A DNA stretch of 64,000 nucleotides from Paulownia fortunei (Eukaryota; Streptophyta; Magnoliopsida; Lamiales; Paulowniaceae), in the NCBI GenBank assembly GCA_019321725.1, contig JAGSPU010000358.1, positions 55,001-119,000 of the forward strand. The letters are read 5' to 3'. The first letter of the stretch is position 1; each line of letters begins with the position of its first letter. The notes under the pieces are model-generated. The model saw only the letters and a program-made list of their open reading frames with translations. It did no database searches and was not told the DNA's origin. Positions 9,886-20,027 of the stretch are shown one piece after another. Made by a program: the position numbers and the translations under genes.

Positions 9886-12800
9886 GTCAAGTCAAATTAA
9901 GTATTAAGCGAAATCCTTCTTGAAAGGCAAGAAGAGAAAGAGGAAGAATGCACGAAAAATCCTATCCTAATAGGGCTTAGGGCTCGCCTCCCGTTGTTCT
10001 CTTTCGTGCTATCGGTTGTAAAGTGCTGAGCTAACTACAGGTCCGAATGAACTGGGACACCCAGACCTTTCTTATGCGGAAGCAAACCCTTTGTTTCTAT
10101 ACGAGTTTTCTTCAGTTGCTTAGGGTGAGCAAACCATACCATTCACCTTCTAGCCTCGCCTAGGAGTCTGTGGACATCCATTTACATCATTTCTTTGAAA
10201 GACTTCATTCTTTTCCTTTCCCACTTCACGGGAGAACCGTGAAAAGTAGTAGCCTAGGAGGATGACCCTTCTATCCATCGTTCTATCCAGAAAACTTCGC
10301 ATCATGAGCTGTTTTCTCATACGGATAACAGGCTTTCTCATCCTCCGACCTCGCTTGGTTAAACTGCCTTTCATTTTCATAATCCTCTTTTCTTCTCTCC
10401 TACTACGATTTTAGATCGGAACGAAGAGGAGCCCGCCCTTGGCGTAGAGTAAGCCGTCCGCTAGCCAGCCAATACCTCTTTTTTATTCCTTCTTTCACTT
10501 GGTGAACCAACATGTGAGTCTCTTTGCTTTATTCTTTCTCCCACCTGAAATCCCCCGATCGGGAGAGGAAGCGCCCTCCTTCGGACCCTCTACTCATACT
10601 CAGACGGCTCGGGGACTGTGAATGAAGTACTACAAGATGAACGATTACCACTAACAGTAAGAAAGGAACGGATAGGGAAAGAGACCCTCCTTAGTAGTTT
10701 GGATAAAACGAAGGCCCTTGATTGCGGGCTTTTGATGGATACCGAAACAATTTCTTTACATATGGTATGGCTGGGGTGAAGCTATCGAGGCGATCGCGAA
10801 CTGCAAGAAAAGACCGTAAACAGGATTAGGAAAACTAGATTGAGGAAAAAATAAATAATAAGATAAGATGCGGGAATGGCAAGTTCCCTATTCATTAAAG
10901 TAAAGACTTGGACAACCGGCCTACATCAGATTCATTCTTTTTGGGAATTCACCACAGCTGGGGGCGCACTGCCTCGCTCGACCAGCCCCTTGTTTCTTTT
11001 GATTTGACCGAACCCTGTGTTTTCAGGCATTACTAAACTCTTTCTTGTAAGTATAAGGATTGTAAAGTGTTCGTGGGACCTTGAACGTCAGGCCCTTTGG
11101 TGCCTCCCCCTAAGAAAGAACATTTCTTATTGCTGGGCAAGGTTTCCGGGATCGTCGATCAAACGGATGAATTGGTTGATTCCCGCTTTTAGGTTCTACC
11201 TAAAATGAAACCTTACCTATTTCTTCCGATATCTTGCTTTGCTGGACGAAGTTCCTATGAATCGATCCAATGGAGGCTTTCAGGTTGAAAGGCTAGCTTG
11301 GTGACTGAGATGACTGGCTAATCACAACCAAAGAAAGTTTGCCGCTGAATTGGCTTTTTCTTGGGAAGTGAAGTTCGCGCTAGGCGAATGCTGACCAATA
11401 GACCTGAAAGAAGGCGGAAGAAGGCATTCATTTTAAAGAATGATGAGTCGAATGCTTTTAGCACTGGTTGACCGAAATAAATGGCTAAGGAAGCGAGTCG
11501 AGGGTTCACTCTTGGAAGTGTTGACAGGAGTGTGAGTCGAACGCCTTGCCGTAGCCCTCATTGTACCTCTACCTTGAATTCTCTTCCCACAGTGGTCCTC
11601 CTACACGTACTTCAAAGCTACAATCAATACTATAATTCAGGTTCAGTCAACAGCAGGGGAGGTTTTCACAACAACAACAAATTAGTACTACCCGAATCAT
11701 GAAAAGAAGGGCACAAAGCGATCATCTTAACATTTATCAATTCACGGATTGAGTCTTTGGTCTTCGTAGTCAACATGCCCCTAATGCCTTACAGTCCGTT
11801 CTAAGGTAAGAACTTCCCGATCCTCATTCCGCTGAAATGAAACAGAAGTCTCTAAGCCGGATTTGATCTTTATTAGTCATTCCCGGTTGGGTTATCCATC
11901 CATTTCACCCAAAGAATAGTACATCTGGGAAAACGTCAGAAGAAGACCTTCCCCTCGCGCCCTAACGTACTCAACGTAATTATCATGCCTTAGGCCCACA
12001 CGCCTCATGCCTCGCGTACTCACGTTCTCCTGCTTCCCAACGCATCCGTGATTGAATTGACTAGATATCGAGCTTACCCAGTAGGTAGGGAAAGAAGGAA
12101 TGTATAGGAACTTTTTTGCCTCGACCTACAGCGGGAAGAAAAGAGAAGCTCCAATGGACATTAGAATAAGAATACGTGGGCTTTCCTGAAGGCCTGAAGG
12201 GGGACTTCCATTCCATTTATAGCTACCTAACCTAAAGGCAGGCTCAAAAAGAAGGAGATCCGAGCACAAATCCGTATGAAAATCGTATGACTTGAGAATT
12301 GGAATAGGAGGAATTCCTGGTTTAGAGTTTACCTCTATAGTTCTACTTATAGGCAGGCAGGACGGGAACAGCAGTTATATTCTAAAATAGCTTGGCAGTT
12401 CTAGTTCAGTTCTTAATGCTCTAGTTCTGTAGTTGCGAGGGAATGCGGTCTATACGAAACAATACACTAGGTTCTGCTCTAGGGTAACTGCAAGCCCATC
12501 AGTTGAAATTGATCTCATTGCAGTACCCTATTTCCAGTCCTTCTCGCTTTGATTCCTGCTTCCAGCCATCAAATTGAAGTACTAAGGTAAGCAAGCGCAT
12601 CAGATTGAAATGCTAACCCCTTCCAGCGGTCTCCTTTGATGTTCTCGTGTCCTTCCCAATTCTGTCTGGAGTGGCAGTTGCCATTCATCCAGTAGGAGTT
12701 TCATGCCATTCCCTTTCCAGTTCCCTTTGATGGTGGGCCAGTTACATCAAGTGTCAAGTGAGTAATCTTTTGAAAGTAAGTAAATCAGTTTGCGGAGCAA

Positions 12801-15549
12801 GCCTAAGGTAAGGGTCGAAAAAGCGTGAGCCGTTATTTGCTTATGTCACTAAGAAGAAAAAGAGAAAACAGAAAAGTTCCTTCGGCTTCTTCTTAGCCTG
12901 GTCCCTTCGAGAATAGAATAGAAGAGGTAGCTTTAAAATAAAAGAAAAAGCGGTGAGGCTATAAGATCTTTCTTATTGAATTGATTTTCCTTTCACTCAC
13001 TCTGGTGTATTATAAACCAGCAAATGACTAGGGAAAAAGAGGTTTTTCAAAACCCTATGGGTATTAGACGATGGTTTGAGACTCCGTAAGGAGTATTAGA
13101 CAGACGAGGGGTATCAACCCCCAACACAAAGATACCCCCGGCACTAGGTTTGGTATCAGTCTTCTAATTCCGGTTAATATTATAATATCCTATCCGTATT
13201 GGGGGCTTGGGACCCGGTGTACCATAGTTTATTACCCCAAGAAGGGAATCCCTAACAACGTTCTATTCTATTAGCTGAGCTGGGGAATTCTCAGCCAGGA
13301 AATACCCTTTGAATGAAGAGATTCTGGGCTATCTTCGAGGACTAAGAGAAATCCCCAGAGGTCGAAAAAAGGCTGTCAAACAAGAGTAAACGGGTAGCGA
13401 GAAGGTTACCGTTAGGGGAGGTGTTCTCTTTCAACAAACAAAGACACTCGGACAAAGACATGGAACATAATGTCTCAAAAAGCACTAAAGACGTTCCCTG
13501 ACTGCAGCTCACGTAGAGGAGACTTGCTATGATGGTACAGAAAGGAAGGCGAGACTGACGCACCTTCTCCTGGAGAACGAGCTCCAATGGATTCCTCTCT
13601 TCCAGCTTTGTTTGAATTTTCCGAATCGTCTCCGTCGTCACAAAAGCAAATAAATCAAAGGAAGACCAAAAAAAAGCTACATACAAACGGGTGGAAATTA
13701 GAAAGTTTGAGATGATCCCTAAGAAAGTGGAAGAAAGCAGAATGCGAGCCTGGCTAAGAAAGAAATCCAGTATCGAAAGAAGTACTCGTTGCTCGAACTA
13801 GTGTTTTGATATTGGCTCCTTGGAATCCCCTTTCTTTGTGTGCCTATGGGGAATCTCATAAAGAATTCAAGTGAAGTGGTGGATATCATTCCTGACAGGT
13901 TTCATACGCTGTACTGATCGGACTAGGCTGGCAAAGTCCTGTGGTTTCTCTTTCTGTGCTTGCTATGAAGGTTTATGTGACACACATAGACTTGAATGCA
14001 TGAGACACGGAAAGCCTTTCTCGCTCGTATCGAAGACCCACTCTATCGCTAGTCGCCTTGGACACCAAGAAGGTTCAATCTGAAAGAGAATAGAAAGGCG
14101 GGGGGCTCATCTGCGCAGAGGAAAGAGGTTCCTAAAGAAGGAAAGCCCAAAGGTAGTCGATATCCTCTGTACAGGGTAGGGCTTTTCCCTATCTTACTAA
14201 TAATAGGCACCGAAGCCCATATTTGATCTGGAACTTGAGAAACCCTCCCGGGCCGGGTTGACTACGAAAGGAGTGGCGACAGAGGATCATCCACCTCTTT
14301 TAGATCTTTCACCGCGTCGCTGAGATTCAATGATTCCATCATAGGCCCTTTCTCTACAGCCTAGAGATCCTATAAGCTTTCGGGGCTCTGTAGAGATGGG
14401 AGCGGATTCAGTGAAATAGGAGGCTCAAGTGGTTCATCCGGTTATTCAAGGGATATTCTAAGAGGAAAGTACGCTATTCGTCGGTGAGGGATCTATGGTA
14501 GCTCGTGTATCTCTTAGCATCGATGGCAGGCCTACTTTTTACAGCTTGAGACTTCCTTTGAAAGGTTGGAATCCAGGAATCGTGGACTAGAGCCCTTATT
14601 CTAGGTCGATGTGCCACCAATACATTCTACCTTTGAAATCTGGCTTTACCTGGGCCGCTTCTCGACCGAGATCCCTTCGATGGATGTCACCGTGCTTGTC
14701 TCTTCTCAACTGGATTTGGCTTCTATTTAAGACTTATTGAATATTGAATCTAACTACTAGCATCGGTCCCTTCCACTCGGCAAAGACCCCTCTTTCGTTC
14801 GAGCAAAGGACGCCTGACCTGAAAGAGGAAGAGAACATACCTCGATGCGAAAGAGCTAGATCAGTAGTTTATCTGGGACGAATTCCTACTTACTTTTCTT
14901 AGTAATGGTAACGAAGCCAAGGGAAGCTCGGGCCAACCTATGTCTCAGTAGCTGCCCGAGAAAGGACCACTCAATCCAGACAGGTTCTCGCAACTGCCTT
15001 TCAAACAGGACCTCGAGAGGCAAGCCATGGAAGTACCGCTAGGTAGGGAGCGAGCTCCTACTTCATTGGATGTCTGATCAAAATGGGGGCTCCCAACTGA
15101 GATTCATGAAGAGAAGAGAGGACCCGACGTCACAACCCGTGTCGAGCCTATGAAAGAGTATGCCCGAGTGGAACTGAGAAGATCAAAAGACCCGACAGAG
15201 CAGGAAGTGCAGTTGACTACAGAACCTGCCCTTTACCGTCGTTGCTAAAGCAAACTGCCAAAGCTAAAGCTTTCCTGTTGATTTCGCAGGCAGCCGATTT
15301 TTCATGCTTTGGTCTCATTATCTCACCTAGCGAGACCGCCCACCACTAAGCTCATTCCGAGGCTAAGACTCCGTTACCGAAGGAAGAAAGCTATTGAGCC
15401 AATCATTCAATAAAGAAAATAAGTAAAGAAAAAGAAAGGTGAACAAGAAGGGAATAAGCTCTCAAGCCTCGGAGGAGAGCAATCTCTTGTGGAAAAGAGG
15501 CAATTGCCTGGCAAGATCCGACTAAGCCAATCTTGATTCTCTCTGAATG
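9886..15549. other. gene-free spacer
   Basis: I see no recognisable gene, tRNA or transposon motif. Around 12480-12740 the DNA repeats loosely related units (TTGAAATTGATCTCA, AAATTGAAGTAC, GATTGAAATGC with CCTTTGATG), which looks like a decayed tandem array. Around 13080-13260 there is a GC/AT-alternating stretch reminiscent of an LTR, but without ends I can define. The frame at 13342-13686 (minus) lacks an ATG and has no known motif. Confidence 0.5.
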
Positions 15550-15765
15550 CTTCAAAGAAGAAGAGTCAGCCGGGAATCCAATTTATGCCTTTGCTTCGTG
15601 CTGGAGGCACGTTTGAGAGTGATAGCACTTTGATTGTCACATCGAAGAATGGCATGATGAAACCCCAACTCAAGACTCAAGGTAGTCGAAAAGCAAGTTC
15701 TTTCTGCAGATGTTGAAGCCATAGCTCGATATTCAGCTTCTGTGCTAGAGCGCTTTTTCTTTCAA
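15550..15765 (-). mobile_element. Ty1/copia RNase H scrap
   Basis: Read on the minus strand, about 15717-15746 gives STEAEYRAMA, the signature of Copia-type RNase H. About 90 nt further on in the same frame comes ELGFHHAILRCDNQSAI, matching the usual ELG...L.CDN.sAi block. The order and spacing are right, and the frame stays open to about 15555. Only this C-terminal portion of pol is present. It is a relic of a nuclear LTR retrotransposon. Confidence 0.85.
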
Positions 15766-16551
15766 TGCTTTCTTTCCTGCTTTCCGGTTCCTAATACGAG
15801 ACGAGCTAACTGGAGTGAAAAAAGACCGATTTCCTATTCTATTCCATACATACTATAAACTAGTGACCGGAGGAGAATTAGACCAGTTTACTTTGGCCAG
15901 AGCAGAAGAGCTAATAGACCAGAGCAGACCAAAGAAGTAAGGTGACCAGCTTGTATGCCTGTTTCCGGTTGGTAGCTATTCAAAGGGTAAAAGGAAAGAG
16001 GAAGGGGAATAGGTTAGAGACAGAGGTTAGGGACGGTTACGAGTGCCTGTTTTGGTTCTTATGAGTAGGAAATTATTAGCCCGAGCTGAAAGAATTGAAT
16101 TAGCCGAGGCTATCCCAGTTCAAGTTTCGCTAACACGAGGAAAGTCTGTCTTTTTGGCAGAAATCTCTCTTCTTCTTTAAACCCGGAAACTCTTATTTAT
16201 AGTCTACCTACGAAACTCTTTTGAAGTGAAACAGGCTTCAATTTAAGGGCTAGGCTTGCTGCTGGGGTTGCCAATATTTAAGAGCTCGGCCTTGAGCCTT
16301 TACCTACCTAAATCAATTCCCTTGCGCCTAGGTCTGGGATCGAGCCCTTCTATGGGAAATTCGGTATGTATTAAGTCATGGATGCGCCCTTCGACTGAAA
16401 GGAATGCAGGAGAGGGAAATCCTTACTTAGCATCACTTGGTCAAGCTGCTCTTGACCGGTACGAGTCATCTAGTGCTCCCACTGTCTAAAGGAGGGTGTA
16501 CCCGTTCCGCTAGCAGCGCCTCAGACTCTTTGACTGGTATGGCAAAGCCCT
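15766..16551. other. gene-free spacer
   Basis: No gene is recognised. It separates the Copia scrap from the repeat upstream of atp6. The frame at 16256-16489 has no family features and is probably chance. Confidence 0.5.
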
Positions 16552-16913
16552 AGGGATTGACTTAGGCGCAATAGCCTGTTTAAATAGAATCGTAAACTAA
16601 AGTGCTCTATCGCTACCTCCGTCTTTGCCCGCTACACCTGATCTGTTTACTTAGCTAAGGCTACCTTTGTCAAATAGTCAACTTCCGATCTACTTCTGCC
16701 GGGTTGCTTCCAAAGCCCTAAGCAAGAGGTTCCCATACTGTCTAGAACTAGAACAACTAACTCGGACTCAGGGTTCTGCCTTGTTAGCTGCAGGCTCTAC
16801 GTTAGTAGATAGTTTGTTGCATCTGGTCTACAAAAAGAGAACTCGAACTACTGGCTTTAGCTATAGGGACAGTTTCACCGACCTAACAGACAATAAACTA
16901 CGGCTAGAATCAG
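16552..16913 (+). repeat. diverged dispersed repeat, copy 2 (upstream of atp6)
   Basis: This is the partner of 1339-1626 in the same orientation. It ends about 290 nt before the atp6 start codon, so it may carry part of the atp6 promoter/5' UTR region. Differences from copy 1 include single-base changes and an extra segment around 16760-16850. Confidence 0.8.
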
Positions 16914-17205
16914 ATCATATTCTCATTTTCTAGTTGCAGAAAGCCTTTCTCGAGTTCAGCGCTAAGAAGCTAAAAGAATCCCATTTCTCTAAATGCTTAA
17001 CACATACAATTCTACACTTAATGGACGAAGAAAGCAAGAAGCCGAAGGCCAATAGCAGGCGGGGAAATGATCTACCTTAGGTAATGCTCTGCTTTCAGTG
17101 GGAACCGGTGGAGATTGAGGTGAAGGTCTTTTTTTTAGTCTATCCCTTGTCCCATATCTGCTATTTTCATCCAACTAGAAATATCTTAAGAGAAGCAGAG
17201 AACCA

Positions 17206-18558
17206 ATGCCCTTTGATTCCCATGCCTTTCTTGGTTGGACCAAGGCTCTGAAAGAGACAAGTCTTTCTTCATTTTTAGAGGAAGAAGCGGAACTAGTTTT
17301 TTCTCAATCAATCCATATGGAAAACAAATTTCCACGCATCTTTTTCTTTGATGAAGCGAGTCTGAACTCTTCCAGTGATACATCTTCTAGAACGGAGAGT
17401 CAAAGTACGACGACTATTACCGATTATAGTCAACAATCGTCCGGTACTCCGGGTTCTTCTCACGGTATTTATGAGGAGCACCCGGGCCTTAACCCGGGTA
17501 GTGAACGTGTAGTGGAGTTACAAGCGGAGATCGGCGAGAAATTATTGGAAGCGGTTAAAAGCGCTGGGGATGAAAAGCTTTTTTCGGAGCCTTCAGATTA
17601 TACCGCGGCCATTGAGCAATTACATGGTGAAAGCAATAACATAGAATTTCTACAAAGTCTTTCTGTTCAAAATGGAGCAGACGGGCAGGCCTATCAAGAA
17701 GCCATTCAAATGTGGGTCGATTTTGTGCACAGCCCACTTGAGCAATTTTCCATTCTCCCATTGATTCCTATGAAAATAGGAAACTTTTATTTCTCATTCA
17801 CAAATCCATCTTTGTTTATGCTACTCACTCTCAGTTTGGTCCTACTTTTTGTTCATTTTGTTACTAAAAAGGGAGGAGGAAACTCAGTACCAAATGCTTG
17901 GCAATCCTTGGTAGAGCTTATTTATGATTTCGTGCCGAACCTGGTAAACGAACAAATAGGTGGTCTTTCCGGAAATGTTAAACAAAAGTTTTTCCCTTGC
18001 ATCTCGGTTACTTTTACTTTTTCGTTATTTCGTAATCTCCAGGGTATGATACCTTATAGCTTCACAGTGACAAGTCATTTTCTCATTACTTTGGGTCTCT
18101 CATTTTCTCTTTTTATTGGCATTACTATAGTGGGATTTCAAAAAAATGGGCTTCATTTTTTAAGCTTCTCATTACCCGCAGGAGTCCCACTGCCGTTAGC
18201 ACCTTTTTTAGTACTCCTTGAGCTAATCCCTCATTGTTTTCGCGCATTAAGCTTAGGAATACGTTTATTTGCTAATATGATGGCCGGTCATAGTTCAGTA
18301 AAGATTTTAAGTGGGTCCGCTTGGACTATGCTATGTATGAATGATCTTTTCTATTTCATAGGGGATCCTGGTCCTTTATTTATAGTTCTTGCATTAACCG
18401 GTCTGGAATTAGGTGTAGCTATATCACAAGCTCATGTTTCTACGATCTCAATCTGTATTTACTTGAATGATGCTACAAATCTCCATCAAAGTGCTTATTT
18501 ATTTATAATTGAACAAAAGCGAGGAATTTTTTTTTATTCCGAGTTTACGAGGTGAAAG
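17206..18558 (+). CDS. atp6: ATP synthase F0 subunit 6 (subunit a)
   Basis: Atp6 forms the proton half-channels of mitochondrial ATP synthase beside the c-ring in the inner membrane. The frame opens at 17206. Residues 1 to about 170 are a hydrophilic presequence of the type plant atp6 genes carry, normally removed. The conserved protein begins near residue 176 (SPLEQFSILPLIPM), followed by membrane helices and the core motif IRLFANMMAGH, with the essential channel arginine at residue 353 (CGT at 18262). Several codons look unedited relative to the family. The frame extends past LNDATNLHQ with SAYLFIIEQ and then a tail of about 12 residues to the TGA at 18553. A C-to-U edit at CAA (18514) or CGA (18520) would create an earlier stop, as is known in some plant atp6/atp9 transcripts. 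Upstream is a repeat copy, and a mitovirus relic lies 370 bp downstream. Identity is certain; the N-terminal maturation site and true C terminus are not. Confidence 0.97.
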
Positions 18559-18930
18559 AGCGATAACTTCCTCCGGATCGAAAAAAAAAAGATGGAGAGC
18601 ACGTCTGGTCAAAGTCTATCTTGTCTTTACCTTGGATACTCCAAGCCTTGGCTAACAAGAATTTCAGCTTTGCACATATCCGCGGGTTCTTCAATTTGCT
18701 TTCTCCCTCATAGAGGTAGAGGAAATAAGTAAGGTAGTATACTCAGGTCATTTAGGCGAGTGGTTGTCTCTTCACGCGTAGCACAGTGCTATGAGTGGAT
18801 CATAAGCACTGGGTACTGCGGAAGCCCGCCTGGACACTTTACCTTTGCAGCAATGCAACTGGTAGGTAGCATTCACTTATGTGGACTATCGTGTATAACC
18901 AGGATGAAAGGAAGCAACAAGTAGTGTACA
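18559..18930. other. atp6 3' flank
   Basis: Spacer between atp6 and the mitovirus relic. It contains a 25-bp sequence at 18629-18653, beginning ACCTTGGATACTCC, repeated exactly at 52941-52965. It includes a small hairpin (CTTGGA-TAC-TCCAAG). No gene is seen. Confidence 0.6.
18629..18653 (+). repeat. 25-bp exact repeat, copy 1
   Basis: Identical to 52941-52965 in the same orientation. The core CTTGGATACTCCAAG is an inverted repeat with a 3-nt loop. Placed about 70 bp after atp6, it could form a small stem at the transcript end. Confidence 0.85.
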
Positions 18931-20027
18931 ATGTCTAACTTGTTCGACACTGTCCTACGTTTGAAGAGATTAACTTGGCAGAGGCTCGAGAGACCTCGGG
19001 TGCTGAGGTCAATCTTAAATAAGGTGATCTTAGTACTCACTGGCGGTTTCACGAAGGAGCTCTGTATTGCTGCATACTTGTTTTCTGGTTCTGTGGTCAA
19101 GCTGGGCCGAAAGTCAGGATGGTTGCTAGTTGCTTTGTATTTGAAACAGGCAGCTAGCAGTCTCCGTACGGCCTATGGTGGAGTTAAGGTTCCGCCCGCT
19201 TGACTTCCGTTCCCGATCTCTTTAACCAGGTCAGGATATCCGCGGATAATCCCTTCTTTTCATAGATTGAAAATTGGAAAGGGGGATGATGAGGCTGATC
19301 GTTTGGTGCGAATGTATCTGTCATTCTTTTCTTTGTATAAAGTTATTACTTTAGCAAAGTCTGTGAATGATGGGTTATTTTCATCGATAGTTGAAGCCCA
19401 TCCCAAGCCAAGGATGTAGCTCGTAGTATTCGAGAATATGCGGCCTCTCTTGGGGTCACATTTCCGGAACTTCTTCGACGTTATGTTCCTGATATTTCTA
19501 GCAGTCCTCTTCATGTGGGGATTGTTTGGGAACCTACCTGGAAGGCCCTTCCTTCTCATGGCGCCGTTAAGCGGTGGATGAAAGGTTCCAGGGGTGGAAA
19601 GTGAGTCAGTAAAGCGAGAAGTTCCTTTACGTCTTTCCATTGTGAGCTTACCGCCTTCTTTGGTTTGGAAGGCCGGTCATCTCGCAAGAAACCGTGGAAG
19701 TCTGCTTCGGTATTATGGTCACCTGAGGTCTTTGTTCCATTTTCTCCTGACTGTGACGATAAGGTCATGGATCAGTTGAAGATTGGAAGTACCCTTAGTA
19801 AGAATCTACTGGACCTGATTATGGGTCCAAGTACGTTTTCTACCATATTGCCCAAGTATTATGACGATGGTCGACTGGGTCAGGTGGTTGAAGGGGGCGG
19901 ACTTACGACTGAACTCTTATTGGGAGGCCTTACCTTACGACTGCTACAGATAGCTCTCAACACTATCTGGCTATCTCTCAAGAGTGAAACTCAATCCCCT
20001 CACTACTTGCCTGTGAACCAGAGCTAA
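18931..20027 (+). pseudogene. mitovirus RNA-dependent RNA polymerase relic A
   Basis: The plus strand carries pieces of a mitovirus RdRp N-terminal half in collinear order but in different frames. A 90-codon frame at 18931-19203 contains GRKSGWL and ALYLKQ. After a frame change, 19236-19560 encodes the conserved YPRIIPSFH and MYLSFFSL blocks and a WKALP block. A third open frame (19665-20027) continues with sequence whose first part fits the same protein. At least two frameshifts and stops break it, and neither a GDD catalytic motif nor the palm core is visible. Mitoviruses are capsidless RNA viruses that replicate in mitochondria; reverse-transcribed copies in plant mitochondrial DNA are known. 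It is broken and presumably inactive. The extent beyond about 19900 is uncertain. Confidence 0.85.

Noticed and set aside
13080..13330. Possible LTR-like sequence
   Set aside because: No terminal TG...CA repeat pair, primer-binding site or target duplication could be found in the window.
17555..17761. Antisense frame inside atp6
   Set aside because: Shadow of the atp6 coding frame; no independent support.
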